64,000 nt of DNA from JALOAT01 sp041685115 (GCA_041685115.1 JAWLGK010000001.1:1-64000), one strand, 5' to 3'; counted from the first letter of the stretch, positions 9,249-18,030 are shown. Notes: generated by a model not told the origin, from the sequence alone. Numbers and translations: made by a program.

Positions 9249-9311
9249 GTGACCTCCGTGTCCCGTGTATGGCGTCGGGTCAGGCCCAGGGCCGTGACCC
9301 GACGCTCCCAA

Positions 9312-10166
9312 TCACTTCAAGGCCTCTTCCACGAAGGCCGGCTGCGCCATGGCGGCGCGGTGGATGGCCGGGGTGTAGTAGCGGGTCTTGAACGGGCGCT
9401 TGGCGGCATCCTGCTCGCGGAACTGCGCCACCGACTGGTCCTTGGCGGCCACCGTGACGGTCCACCAGCCGGACGGATAGGTGCACTGCTGGAAGTGCAG
9501 GCTGGCCACGTCCTGGAAGCCCACCTTCTTCGCGGTGGCGTGATAGTGCTTGATGAGTTCCAGGTGGAACAGGGGCGATTCGGACTGGCCGACCATCACG
9601 CCCGAGGCGCTCAGCACGCGATGGCAGTGGCGGAAGAAATCCTCCGAGAACAGCACGGCGGCAGGGCCTTCCGGATCGGAGCCGTCCACGATGATCACGT
9701 CATAGCTGCCGCTCGCGGCCTGCTCCACCCAGCGGATGCCGTCCTCGAAGAAAAACTCCACGCGCGGGTCGCCGTTGGACTCGGTGAGGTCCGGGTAGAA
9801 CATCTCCGAGACGCGGGTGACGCGCTCGTCGATCTCCACCATGTGCACGGTCTTCACCTCGGGGTGCTTGAGCACCTCGCGCAGGGTGCCGCAGTCGCCG
9901 CCGCCCACGATGAGCACGCGCTCGGGATTGTTGTGGGTGTAGAGCGCCGGGTGGCTGATCATCTCGTGGTAGATGAAGTTGTCGCGGTCGGTGACCATCA
10001 CCAGGCCGTCGAGGGTGAGCAGCTTGCCGAAGGTCTCGGTCTCGAACACCTCGATGCGCTGGAAGCGCGACTTCTCTTCGTGCAGCTTGCGCACGAGCTT
10101 GAGCGAGATGGCGGATTTCTCGCCCGGCCACTCTTCGGTGAACCAGCCGTCAACCTGGATTGTCAT
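9312..10166 (-). CDS. speE: Spermidine synthase
   Basis: This 284-residue aminopropyltransferase transfers the aminopropyl group of decarboxylated S-adenosylmethionine to putrescine. It has the SpeE hallmarks VLIVGGGDCGTLREVLKH (SAM-binding loop), VEIDERV, and IIVDGSDPEGPA containing the catalytic Asp. The start at 10166 gives the usual family length; the longer frame runs through the divergent promoter region. It is divergent from speA, with only 88 bp between the start codons, so the two polyamine genes share a control region. No speD or agmatinase gene is seen in the window. Confidence 0.93.
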   Translation of the reverse strand: MTIQVDGWFTEEWPGEKSAISLKLVRKLHEEKSRFQRIEVFETETFGKLLTLDGLVMVTDRDNFIYHEMISHPALYTHNNPERVLIVGGGDCGTLREVLKHPEVKTVHMVEIDERVTRVSEMFYPDLTESNGDPRVEFFFEDGIRWVEQAASGSYDVIIVDGSDPEGPAAVLFSEDFFRHCHRVLSASGVMVGQSESPLFHLELIKHYHATAKKVGFQDVASLHFQQCTYPSGWWTVTVAAKDQSVAQFREQDAAKRPFKTRYYTPAIHRAAMAQPAFVEEALK

Positions 10167-10207
10167 GGAAACCACTCCGTCTTCTAAGGCCAGGGGGGAT
10201 TGTGGCG

Positions 10208-10216
10208 TGCGATAAT
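10208..10216 (+). promoter_or_regulatory. Extended -10 promoter element for speA
   Basis: TGCGATAAT matches the extended -10 pattern (TGn plus a TATAAT-like hexamer), 39 bases before the speA start. No good -35 is visible upstream, which is usual for extended -10 promoters. It lies in the 88-bp speE-speA divergent gap. Confidence 0.4.
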
Positions 10217-10254
10217 ACGGTCCTGCCGCCCCCTTTGCCATTGCAGAGAACCAA

Positions 10255-12150
10255 ATGACCGCCTCCGCCAAGCCCTGGACCCTCGATCGCGCCCGCGCCG
10301 CCTACGGCATCCGCGGCTGGAGCGAGGGTTATTTCGACCTGAACGCCCGCGGCGAGTTGGTGGCCCGCCCGCGCCGGGACGCCAGCGGCCCGGAGATCGC
10401 ACTGCTGGACGTGGCCAACGCGGCGCGCGCGCAGGGCCTCAGCCTGCCCGTGCTGGTGCGCTTTGCCGACATCCTGCGCGACCGTGTGGATACCCTGGTG
10501 AACGCCTTCACCTCGGCCATGGCCGCGGACGGCTACCAGGGCCGCTACACCGCGGTGTATCCCATCAAGGTGAACCAGCAGCGTTCGGTGGTGGAACAGA
10601 TCCTCGCCCACGGCGACGATCGCGTGGGCCTGGAAGCGGGCAGCAAGCCCGAGCTCATGGCCGTGCTGGCCCTGTCGAGGCCCGACGGCGTGGTGGTGTG
10701 TAACGGCTACAAAGACCGCGAGTACATCCGCCTCGCCCTCATCGGCCGGCGCCTCGGCCACCGCGTGTACATCGTGGTGGAGAAGATGTCGGAGCTGGAC
10801 CTGGTGCTGGAGGAGGCGGCCCGGCTGAACGTGGCGCCGCTGCTGGGCGTGCGGGTGCGCCTGGCCTCCATCGGTGCGGGCAAGTGGCAGAACACCGGCG
10901 GCGAGAAATCCAAGTTCGGCCTCTCCGCCACCCAGGTGCTCGAAGTGGTGGAGCGCCTGCGCAGCGCGGGGCGGCTTGAGGCCCTGCAACTGCTGCACTT
11001 CCACCTGGGCTCGCAGATCGCCAACATCCGCGACATCCAGGCCGGCATCCGCGAGGCGGCGCGCTTCTATTCCGAGATGCACGCCATGGGCGTGGCCATC
11101 CGGGTGGTGGACGTGGGCGGCGGTCTCGGCGTGGACTACGAGGGCAGCCGCTCGCGCAGCGAGTGCTCCATGAACTACACCGTGGGCGAGTATGCCCACA
11201 ACGTGGTGCACATCCTCTCCGAGGTGTGCGCCGACCACGGCCTGCCCTGCCCGGACATCATCAGCGAATCGGGCCGCGCCCTCACCGCCCACCACGCGGT
11301 GCTGGTGGCCAACGTCACCGACGTGGAATACGCGCCGGATGGTGCGGCGGCGAGCGCGCCGGTGGCCGGGGAGCCGGCGGTGCTGCACGACCTGTGGGCC
11401 GCGCTGGAGGCCCTGCCGGCACGCTCGCCGATCGAGGTCTATCACGACGCGGTGCATGCGGTGGGCGAGGCCCAGTCTATGTACACCCTCGGCCTGCTGT
11501 CCCTGGAACAGCGCGCCCGCGCCGAGCGGCTGTACTCGGCGGTGTGCCGGCGGGTGCGCGACCTGCTCGACCCCAAGGTGCGCGCCCACCGCGAGGTGCT
11601 CGACGAGCTCAACGACAAGCTGGCCGACAAGTACTTCCTCAACTTCTCCGTGTTCCAGTCCGTGCCGGACGTGTGGGGCATCGACCAGGTGTTCCCCATC
11701 GTGCCCCTGCACCGCCTCGCCGAGGCGCCCGAGCGCCGCGGCGTGATCCAGGACCTCACCTGCGATTCCGACGGCCGCATCGATCACTACGTGGGCCGCG
11801 ACGGTGTGGAGAGCACCCTGCCGCTGCATCCCTGGCGACAGGGCGAGGAATACCTGCTGGGATTTTTCATGGTCGGGGCCTACCAGGAGATCCTCGGCGA
11901 CATGCACAACCTGTTCGGCGACACCGACGCGGTGAACGTGGTGCTGGAGGCCGACGGCTATCGGCTTGAGTCCACCCACCGTGGTGACACCGTGGACGGG
12001 CTGCTGCGCTACGTCAGCTTCACCCCCGAGGTATTGCTGGAGGCCTACCGCGCCAAGGTGGCGCAGGCCGCGCTGAGCGAAACCGAGCGTGATACATTCA
12101 TGGCCACGCTCGCCGATGGACTGACCGGGTACACCTACCTGGAAGAGTGA
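10255..12150 (+). CDS. speA: Biosynthetic arginine decarboxylase
   Basis: This 631-residue PLP enzyme of fold type III decarboxylates arginine to agmatine, the first step of the ADC route to putrescine. The PLP lysine is in VYPIKVNQ, the phosphate-binding glycine loop is VVDVGGGLGVDYEGS, and the substrate/PLP region CDSDGRIDHYV is present. Length matches SpeA (about 630-660 residues). It is divergent from speE. Conversion of agmatine to putrescine needs speB or aguA/aguB, neither of which is in this window. Confidence 0.96.
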   Translation: MTASAKPWTLDRARAAYGIRGWSEGYFDLNARGELVARPRRDASGPEIALLDVANAARAQGLSLPVLVRFADILRDRVDTLVNAFTSAMAADGYQGRYTAVYPIKVNQQRSVVEQILAHGDDRVGLEAGSKPELMAVLALSRPDGVVVCNGYKDREYIRLALIGRRLGHRVYIVVEKMSELDLVLEEAARLNVAPLLGVRVRLASIGAGKWQNTGGEKSKFGLSATQVLEVVERLRSAGRLEALQLLHFHLGSQIANIRDIQAGIREAARFYSEMHAMGVAIRVVDVGGGLGVDYEGSRSRSECSMNYTVGEYAHNVVHILSEVCADHGLPCPDIISESGRALTAHHAVLVANVTDVEYAPDGAAASAPVAGEPAVLHDLWAALEALPARSPIEVYHDAVHAVGEAQSMYTLGLLSLEQRARAERLYSAVCRRVRDLLDPKVRAHREVLDELNDKLADKYFLNFSVFQSVPDVWGIDQVFPIVPLHRLAEAPERRGVIQDLTCDSDGRIDHYVGRDGVESTLPLHPWRQGEEYLLGFFMVGAYQEILGDMHNLFGDTDAVNVVLEADGYRLESTHRGDTVDGLLRYVSFTPEVLLEAYRAKVAQAALSETERDTFMATLADGLTGYTYLEE

Positions 12151-12162
12151 GGATTCAAGCGC

Positions 12163-12729
12163 ATGGCCGGGGCATCCGATAGCAAGGGAATGGAAACGAA
12201 GCCTGCCGCCACCGCCGAGTTCAAGTTCCGCGCCGCGGATGCCTTCGCCTACGTCGATACCTACCGGCGCCACATCCTCTATCCCGCGGCCCGCGTGCAG
12301 GTGGACGTGAACCAGGCGCGCGAGCGCCTGCTCGACCCCCAGGCGTCGCTGTCGCCCACGCGTCTGTATGCGGAGCTGCGCGCCCTGGAGCACGCGCTCG
12401 CCTTCGTCACCAAGCGCGAGGACCCGGGGCTGGTGGTGCTTGGGGAGTCGGCGGAGGACCTCGCGCCCGCCGGCAACGGCACCGGTGGCAAGACCGCCAA
12501 GCAGCTCGCCCAGGAGCTGCGCGTGTGCGAAGAGCATAGCGAGACCCTGGAGGCCTCCCTCAAGCAACACAAGCAGCGCGAGCAGGAAATGGGCGCCGAA
12601 CTGCAGGCACGCGAACAACATATCGCCCGCCTCAAGCTGCGCGTGGAAACCGCCCAGTCAACGATCACCGTGCTGTCCGCCTCGCTGGTGGTCACGGTCC
12701 TGATCCTGGCCCTGGTGCTGCTGCTCTGA
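12163..12729 (+). CDS. Tail-anchored coiled-coil membrane protein, unknown
   Basis: This 188-residue protein starts 12 bases after speA and is likely co-transcribed with it. Residues ~20-85 form a helical region, residues ~105-165 are a Glu/Gln/Lys-rich coiled coil, and the C-terminus is a single hydrophobic helix (ITVLSASLVVTVLILALVLLL, about 168-188). It has no signal peptide, so it is predicted to be tail-anchored in the inner membrane facing the cytoplasm. I do not recognise a family. Confidence 0.75.
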   Translation: MAGASDSKGMETKPAATAEFKFRAADAFAYVDTYRRHILYPAARVQVDVNQARERLLDPQASLSPTRLYAELRALEHALAFVTKREDPGLVVLGESAEDLAPAGNGTGGKTAKQLAQELRVCEEHSETLEASLKQHKQREQEMGAELQAREQHIARLKLRVETAQSTITVLSASLVVTVLILALVLLL

Positions 12730-12791
12730 GTTCTTCAGAACGGGGCCAGGCGCAGCCCCGCGGCAATTCCGCGTATCGGGGGGCGAAGACC

Positions 12792-12863
12792 GTTCGCCCA
12801 CAGTGTGGGCCCCTGCGCGGCTTGGTGAAACTGCGGTGGTAGGAGCCGACACCGTCGGCGAAT
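12792..12863. repeat. Inverted REP pair (REPIN-like), GTAGGAGCC family
   Basis: Two short palindromic modules in opposite orientation: one of type TTCGCCCAC...GTGGGC (12793-12812) and one GTAGGAGCCGACACCGTCGGCGAA-type module ending at 12863. It sits between convergent genes, as the larger arrays at 37798 and 55090 do, and shares their sequence. Confidence 0.75.
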
Positions 12864-12912
12864 CGGCTCATTGCTGTGGTCTCTGTGTCGGGCCGTTGCT
12901 TCGCAACGGAAA

Positions 12913-12936
12913 ACAAAAAAGGGCATCCTGCCCTTT
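12913..12936 (-). terminator. Intrinsic terminator of the first OM barrel gene
   Basis: An 8-bp perfect stem (12918-12925 with 12929-12936) closes a three-base loop. On the minus strand it is followed directly by TTTTTTG. It lies 25 bases past the stop of the barrel gene at 12962, so it is a classic Rho-independent terminator. Confidence 0.8.
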
Positions 12937-12961
12937 ATGTGCCTTCCTGCGCTTAGTGGGC

Positions 12962-13486
12962 TCAGAACTTGAACTGTACGCCGGCGGAGAGGTGGTTGAT
13001 GTCTGCGTCCAGACGCGTGTATTCGGCAATGAGATTGAGGTTGGGGCTCAGATCATAGAGACCGCCCACACCGAAGCTCACATTGAATTCGTCACCGTCC
13101 AGACCCCCGACGTCCTGATCCACATTGAGGTACACGCCACCGAGCCTGCCGCGCAGCGCGAAATCCTCACCTACGGGCAGGGCATACACGCCATAGGCGC
13201 CCACGGACCAGTAGGTCGTTTCGGCGTTTGAACCCGCTGCCTCGGCTTCGGCTTCCGTGAATGTCGTGGTGAGTTCACCTTCCACCGAGAAATTCGGCGC
13301 AATGGTCTTGCCCGCGGCGAGTGCCAGGGCCAGCGCCTCATCGTAGGCATCCACATCCGCCCACACCAGCTGGGCCGTGACATAGTCGACGAACTGCGAT
13401 TCCGACGGGGTTTCCTGGGCGATGGCGGGTGCCGCTGCCAAGCCGAGGAACGCGCCGGACGCAACCACAACCAAGGGCTTTTTCAT
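12962..13486 (-). CDS. Small outer-membrane beta-barrel protein
   Basis: This 174-residue protein has a signal peptide (residues 1-23, cleaved after AIA). Alternating amphipathic strands follow, and the chain ends in Phe (SAGVQFKF), the usual C-terminal signature recognised by the BAM machinery. The likely fold is an 8-stranded OmpA/OmpW/YadA-like barrel. The start at 13486 has GAGGAGA upstream. It is paralogous to the next gene on the same strand, sharing the GAYGVYALPV / GGYGVLNVPL segment and the same ...INHLSAGVQF/VNHLSAGVQV ending. Function unknown. Confidence 0.85.
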   Translation of the reverse strand: MKKPLVVVASGAFLGLAAAPAIAQETPSESQFVDYVTAQLVWADVDAYDEALALALAAGKTIAPNFSVEGELTTTFTEAEAEAAGSNAETTYWSVGAYGVYALPVGEDFALRGRLGGVYLNVDQDVGGLDGDEFNVSFGVGGLYDLSPNLNLIAEYTRLDADINHLSAGVQFKF

Positions 13487-13693
13487 TGGGGCTCTCCTCA
13501 CTGAAGGTTCCATGCGATGCACCTACCAGTGAGCGTAGCGAGCGGGGTGAGGGCCCACTATGGCGGAAATGGTGGAGCGGTGTGCGTCGCCAGGCTAGGC
13601 CGCATCACAAAGCAGGCGACATCGCGGACGGGCCGCGGCACCTAACAGCTACTTGCCTGCGAGTTCGGGGGCTGCGCCGGAACGGCGGAGGTA

Positions 13694-13716
13694 GCCACCC
13701 CGGTGTCCGGGGTGGC
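13694..13716 (-). terminator. Stem-loop after the second OM barrel gene
   Basis: A perfect 10-bp stem (13694-13703 with 13707-13716) with a three-base loop lies 10 bases past the stop of the barrel gene at 13727. No T run follows, so termination activity is uncertain. Confidence 0.5.
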
Positions 13717-13726
13717 GTGCCCTGTT

Positions 13727-14293
13727 TCAGAAGCGGACCTGAACGCCCGCCGAGAGGTGGTTGACGCCGATGTCGTCGCCGCCGTCGTTGTCGATCTCGT
13801 CCAGGTAGGTGAACTCGCCCACGAACGCCAGGTTGGCCGCGTAGCGGTAGGCCAGGCCGAACCCAAAGGTGATGCCGAGGTCGCGCTCTTCGTCGCCGTT
13901 GGCATAGGCGGACAGCAGGCGCAGGCCGGCGCGGGCGCGGGCGGAGAGGCGATCGTCCAGCGGGACATTCAAGACGCCGTAGCCGCCCAGCGACCAGTAG
14001 GAGAGGCTGACACCGGCGGGCACGGTGCCGAATCCTGGCACAGTAACGGAACCGCCGCGGTCCGCCGCCGTGAGGGTATCGGTGAACTCCACCTCGAAGG
14101 CCACGTTCCGGCCCAGGTTGGGCAGTTCCTTGCCGGCGGTCAGCACCAGCACGAAGGGGTCGCTCAGGTCTTCCACCAGGCCGATGGCCAGTTGGGCGTT
14201 CATGTAGTCCAGAGGGGCGGCCTGCTGGGCAAGGGTCATCGGGCTGGCGGCCAGCAGGCCAGCGACCATCAGGGATTTGAACAGGCGTTGCAT
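13727..14293 (-). CDS. Small outer-membrane beta-barrel protein, paralogue
   Basis: This 188-residue protein has a signal peptide (residues 1-22, cut after TLA) and an amphipathic barrel ending in HLSAGVQVRF. It is clearly related along its whole length to the adjacent barrel at 12962-13486 (both begin the mature part with a ..DYM/VTAQL..D segment), so the pair arose by tandem duplication and then diverged. AAGGAG lies upstream of the start. It follows the SPOR gene by 41 bases, at the place where hslVU stands in related gene orders. Confidence 0.85.
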   Translation of the reverse strand: MQRLFKSLMVAGLLAASPMTLAQQAAPLDYMNAQLAIGLVEDLSDPFVLVLTAGKELPNLGRNVAFEVEFTDTLTAADRGGSVTVPGFGTVPAGVSLSYWSLGGYGVLNVPLDDRLSARARAGLRLLSAYANGDEERDLGITFGFGLAYRYAANLAFVGEFTYLDEIDNDGGDDIGVNHLSAGVQVRF

Positions 14294-14334
14294 GAAAACG
14301 ACTCCTTGTTACGTTATTGGATGGTTGAGCAGGC

Positions 14335-14895
14335 TCAAGAGCGGGTCTTGAGGGTCATGAATTCGATACCGTTCTCGCGCAGGGTCTGGCGCACGCTGTT
14401 CAGGCGTTCCAGGTCGCTGAACGGACCGATGCGCACGCGGTGGTAAGTGGACTTGTCCACGTTCACCGCCTGCACGGCAGAGACGATGCCCAGCATGGCC
14501 AGTTCCGCCTTGCGCGTGTCGGCGTCGCGGGGACTCGTGAACGAGCCCACCTGAAGCGTGTAGGTGCCGGGCGTGGCGACGGCCGCTACAGGCTTTTCAC
14601 GCGGCGGATTTTTTTCTTCCGGCACCTCCACCTCGAACTGCGGGAGGATGGTGTAGAAGTCGTAGTTGAGCGGTTTCTTCTCGGGCGCGGCGACCGCAGG
14701 CGCCTTGGGCGCCGGCTTGGCGCTGGCGCTGGCGGGCTCACGCACCGCCGCCTTCACGGGCGCCGGCCCTCGCGTCTGCAGGAATACCAAAAAGGCCACG
14801 AACAATCCGACTGTGAGGCCCGATAGCAGCCACACCCAGCCGGGCACGGCCTTTTTCCTTCGGGCCGGCGCGCGCCGCTTGTAGTCTCGCCCCAT
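14335..14895 (-). CDS. SPOR domain (FtsN-like) protein
   Basis: This 186-residue bitopic inner-membrane protein has a short basic cytoplasmic segment (residues 1-17), one membrane helix (about 18-40), an Ala/Pro/Lys-rich linker, and a C-terminal SPOR domain (about 112-186; YTLQVGSFTSPRDA, HRVRIGPFS). SPOR domains bind denuded glycan strands at the division septum. Its ATG follows the argS stop with no gap, and the argS-SPOR order is conserved in many gammaproteobacteria. The role is probably in cell division. Confidence 0.9.
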   Translation of the reverse strand: MGRDYKRRAPARRKKAVPGWVWLLSGLTVGLFVAFLVFLQTRGPAPVKAAVREPASASAKPAPKAPAVAAPEKKPLNYDFYTILPQFEVEVPEEKNPPREKPVAAVATPGTYTLQVGSFTSPRDADTRKAELAMLGIVSAVQAVNVDKSTYHRVRIGPFSDLERLNSVRQTLRENGIEFMTLKTRS

Positions 14896-16656
14896 CTACA
14901 TGCTCTCGGGGGCAGACACCCCCAGCAGGCCGAGGCCGTTGGCGAGCACCTGGCGGGTGGCCAGGATCAGCGCCAGGCGGGCATCGCGCAGGCCGGCCGC
15001 ATCCACCAAAAACTGGTGCGCGTTGTAGTAGGTGTGGAAGTCGTTGGCCAGTTCGCGCAGGTAGTGGGCAAGCTGGTGCGGCTCATGGGCGAGGGCCGCT
15101 GCCTCCACCACTTCCGGGTAACGGCCGAGGCGATTGAAGAGGGCCAGCTCGTGGTCTTCGGTGAGCAGGTGCAGGTGGGCGAGCCCGGCGCCCTGGTCGT
15201 AGGAATAGCCCTTTTCCGTCATCTGCCGCATCACCGAGCAGATGCGCGCGTGGGCATACTGGATGTAAAACACCGGGTTGTCGTTGCTCTGCGACTTGGC
15301 CAGGTCCAGGTCGAAGTCCATGTGCTGTTCGCATTTGCGCATCACGTAGAAGAAGCGCGCCGCGTCGTTGCCCACTTCCCGGCGCAGCTCGCGCAGCGTG
15401 ACGAAAGAGCCGGAGCGGGTGGACATCTGCACACGCTCGCCGCCGCGGTAGAGGATGGCGAACTGCACCAGCAGCACGTCGAGCAGGTCGGGGTTCTGGC
15501 CCATGGCCTGGAGCGCGGCCTTCACGCGCGGCACGTAGCCGTGGTGATCGGCGCCCCACACGTCGATGACGCGGTCGAAGCCGCGCTCGAACTTCTCCAT
15601 GTGGTAGGCGATGTCCGAGGCGAAATAGGTCTTCACGCCGTTGTCGCGCACCACCACTCGGTCCTTCTCGTCACCGAAACGGGTGGAGGCGAACCACTTG
15701 GCACCTGCCTGCTCGTAGATGTAACCGGCCTCTTCCAGGCGCGCGATGGCCCGGTCCACGGCGCCGCTCTCCACCAGCGTGCGTTCGGAATACCACTCCT
15801 GGTAGGCGACGCCGAATTCCTCCAGGTCCTGGCGGATGTCCTCGAGGATCACGCTCAGGCCCTTGTCGAACACCACGCGGTATTTGTCTTCGCCCAGCAG
15901 TTCCTTGGCGCGCGCCACGATGGCGTCGATGTGTTCTTCCTTGTCGCCGCCCTGGGGTTCGTCCGGCGGCAGGTCCTGGAACACTACAGCGGCGGCGTGG
16001 TGGAAGGCCTGGCCGTGTTCGTTGCGCAGCGCCGCGGCGATGTCCCACACGTAGTCGTCGCTCTTGTAGCCGTTGGAGGGGAACTGCAGCTCCTCGCCGC
16101 CCAGCTCCAGGTAGCGCAGCCAGATGCTGGCGGCGAGGATGTCCATCTGCCGGCCGGCATCGTTGATGTAGTACTCGCGGTGCACACGGAAACCGGCGGC
16201 GGCGAGCAGGTCGGCCACGGTGGCGCCGTAGGCCGCGCCGCGGCCGTGGCCCACATGCAGGGGCCCGGTGGGATTGGCGGACACGAATTCCACCTGCACA
16301 TGCTGGCCGTTGCCCACGGTGGAGTGGCCGAAGGCCTCGCCGGCCTCGAACACCTCGCCCACCACGGCGCGCACCGCCTCGGGGCTCAGGGTGAAGTTGA
16401 TGAAGCCGGGACCGGCGATCTCCACCTTGGCGACCTGCGCCGAGGCGGGCAGGCGGGCCACCACGAGGTCTGCCACGTCGCGTGGCTTGCGGCCCAGGCG
16501 TTTGGCCAGCAGCATGGCCACGTTGCAGGCGAAATCGCCGAAGCGCGTGTCGCGCGTGCGCTCGATGATGATGTCGGGCTGTTCGCCGGTGAGTTCACCG
16601 GTCTGTGACAGGGAGGCGAGCGCGGCCTGGATGAGTTCGGTCAGATGCCTTTTCAA
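14896..16656 (-). CDS. argS: Arginyl-tRNA synthetase
   Basis: This 586-residue class I aminoacyl-tRNA synthetase charges tRNA-Arg. The N-terminal Add-1 domain covers residues 1-~110. The HIGH-type motif appears in NPTGPLHVGHGRG (about residues 130-142), a KMSKS-like site as QMSTRSG, and a DALR-type anticodon-binding domain spans the last ~120 residues. Length matches the family (about 577-590). It is contiguous with the SPOR gene downstream. The conserved upstream neighbour priA is separated from it here by an inserted toxin-antitoxin pair. Confidence 0.96.
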   Translation of the reverse strand: MKRHLTELIQAALASLSQTGELTGEQPDIIIERTRDTRFGDFACNVAMLLAKRLGRKPRDVADLVVARLPASAQVAKVEIAGPGFINFTLSPEAVRAVVGEVFEAGEAFGHSTVGNGQHVQVEFVSANPTGPLHVGHGRGAAYGATVADLLAAAGFRVHREYYINDAGRQMDILAASIWLRYLELGGEELQFPSNGYKSDDYVWDIAAALRNEHGQAFHHAAAVVFQDLPPDEPQGGDKEEHIDAIVARAKELLGEDKYRVVFDKGLSVILEDIRQDLEEFGVAYQEWYSERTLVESGAVDRAIARLEEAGYIYEQAGAKWFASTRFGDEKDRVVVRDNGVKTYFASDIAYHMEKFERGFDRVIDVWGADHHGYVPRVKAALQAMGQNPDLLDVLLVQFAILYRGGERVQMSTRSGSFVTLRELRREVGNDAARFFYVMRKCEQHMDFDLDLAKSQSNDNPVFYIQYAHARICSVMRQMTEKGYSYDQGAGLAHLHLLTEDHELALFNRLGRYPEVVEAAALAHEPHQLAHYLRELANDFHTYYNAHQFLVDAAGLRDARLALILATRQVLANGLGLLGVSAPESM

Positions 16657-16868
16657 GGATCAACCCTTCTGATCTGCGGAACCGGTAATTCTACGATTAC
16701 GGGGCGTCGGGCAAAAGGCGCGCGTGATGCGGAAAGGCAATAAACCATGGGGGACACGGGGAACACAGGGTTTTTGTGTGTTGTTGATCACAGCGCCGAG
16801 CGATCGCGCCCATGCCTGCCATCGCGTGCATCGAATGGCGTAACCATCGAGCCATCCGCGTGCACCGC

Positions 16869-17609
16869 TCAAACCGGCAGGCGTCCGTCCACGTGGAAGA
16901 GGGTTGCGGCGAACCCCTGGGTGTGGCGTGTCGCGGCGTTGAGAAAGGTGACCTGCTCGCCGTCCACGTCACACCACCATTCCTCGGTGTACGCCGGACG
17001 CGTGGCGGCCAGTGCCGCAGGGGTGAACAGGGCCACGTTGACGCCGTGCTCCGGGCAGCGCGCGGAAGGGAATTCGAAGGCCTCGATGCCCGCTACGCGC
17101 ATGGCGGCGCCGAGGGCCTGAGTGGCGCTGTAGTCCGCGGGATGGGCAAGAGTCGCACGGTGGCTTTCGCAGGGGGGATGTTGAAGCTGTAGCGCGCGGT
17201 GTGCCGCATAGGGCGCCTGAAACAGTGCATGCCGCGTGCGGATGCGCCGCGGCGGCGGGGTTTCCATGCCGTGCCAGAACAGCAGCCGGTACCAGGCGCA
17301 TTCGGCCAGGCAGGTGCTCGGGCCCAGCGAGCCGTAGAACAGCGAGGGTTCGTGGCGCCGCCCGTAGCGCGAACCGTGGCGCAGGGGCGGATAGCGGAAG
17401 GGCGTGGCGAGCAGGTAGTGCAGGCCACGGGTCTCCGGCGGGAGTGGCGGCTTGGCGGCCTCCAGCATCTCTTCGAGCAGGCTCTGCTCGTCCAGGGAAT
17501 CCACCAGGCCGAGGGTCGCCACCTGCTCCTGGCTCTCCACGATGCGGTAAAGCGCGCCGCCGATGGGGCGCACGGCGGCCTCCAGGCCGCACTGCTGCCA
17601 CAGCCCCAT
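16869..17609 (-). CDS. RES-domain NAD+-degrading toxin
   Basis: This 246-residue RES-domain protein belongs to the family of NAD+ phosphorylases/ADP-ribosyl transferases (MbcT/ParT) that act as type II toxins by destroying NAD+ or modifying targets. The expected RES elements are visible: LYRIVESQ near residue 20 (Arg), SLFYGSLGPSTCLAECAWYR at about 90-109 (Tyr and Glu), and a Ser/Asn-containing C-terminal part. It starts three bases after the stop of the antitoxin gene, the normal antitoxin-first order. The pair sits between priA and argS. Confidence 0.88.
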   Translation of the reverse strand: MGLWQQCGLEAAVRPIGGALYRIVESQEQVATLGLVDSLDEQSLLEEMLEAAKPPLPPETRGLHYLLATPFRYPPLRHGSRYGRRHEPSLFYGSLGPSTCLAECAWYRLLFWHGMETPPPRRIRTRHALFQAPYAAHRALQLQHPPCESHRATLAHPADYSATQALGAAMRVAGIEAFEFPSARCPEHGVNVALFTPAALAATRPAYTEEWWCDVDGEQVTFLNAATRHTQGFAATLFHVDGRLPV

Positions 17610-17612
17610 GGC

Positions 17613-17969
17613 TCAGACCTTGCCGCGGATGGCGTCCAGATAGGCAAGCACGTGCACCAGGCCCTCCACGGTCTGCACCTGCGCGGCGGGTACGCCGCCG
17701 GTGTGGCGGTTCGGGGTATGCATCCAGTGGCGCATCTGTTCCGGATCGCCGCCCATGAGGGCGAACAGGCTGCGGTAACAGCGGATCAGCAGCAGCCCCA
17801 GTTCACCGGCCTTGCTGCCCGGGTCGACGCCGCGGCGGAACACCGAGCGCTCCATGCCGATCACGTGCGCGAGCGCCCCCTGGTCCAGCCCGAGCCCCTG
17901 CCCGGCCCGCAGCAGCGATTTGGTGAGCACGGCCCGTTTGTCGTCCTTCACGGCGAGCGCGGTGGTCAT
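17613..17969 (-). CDS. Xre/MbcA/ParS-family antitoxin
   Basis: This 118-residue antitoxin has an N-terminal helix-turn-helix-like region (residues ~18-50, GLDQGALAHVIGMERSVFRR) and a DUF2384/MbcA-ParS-Xre toxin-binding region (residues ~60-118, ending VEGLVHVLAYLDAIRGKV). It neutralises the RES toxin encoded just downstream and very probably represses its own promoter, which has a 12-bp palindrome next to the -10. Length and order match RES/Xre modules. Confidence 0.88.
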   Translation of the reverse strand: MTTALAVKDDKRAVLTKSLLRAGQGLGLDQGALAHVIGMERSVFRRGVDPGSKAGELGLLLIRCYRSLFALMGGDPEQMRHWMHTPNRHTGGVPAAQVQTVEGLVHVLAYLDAIRGKV

Positions 17970-17989
17970 CGGTGGCCCCTTTGCGTAGA

Positions 17990-18001
17990 CGGCATATGCC
18001 G
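17990..18001. promoter_or_regulatory. Palindromic operator of the RES/Xre module
   Basis: CGGCATATGCCG is a perfect 12-bp palindrome 21 bases before the antitoxin start. It directly abuts the -10 hexamer of the predicted promoter, an ideal place for autorepression by the antitoxin dimer. Its binding is inferred. Confidence 0.55.
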
Positions 18002-18030
18002 AACGTAGGCTGATTTTGCGGCAATTGCAA
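18002..18030 (-). promoter_or_regulatory. Sigma-70 type promoter of the RES/Xre module
   Basis: On the minus strand, -35 TTGCAA (18025-18030) and -10 TACGTT (18002-18007) are separated by exactly 17 bases. They lie about 35 bases upstream of the antitoxin start. Confidence 0.55.

Noticed and set aside
10150..12621. An 823-codon open frame on the minus strand across speA
   Set aside because: It is the antisense shadow of speA in high-GC DNA; its translation is His/Gln/Gly-rich without domains.
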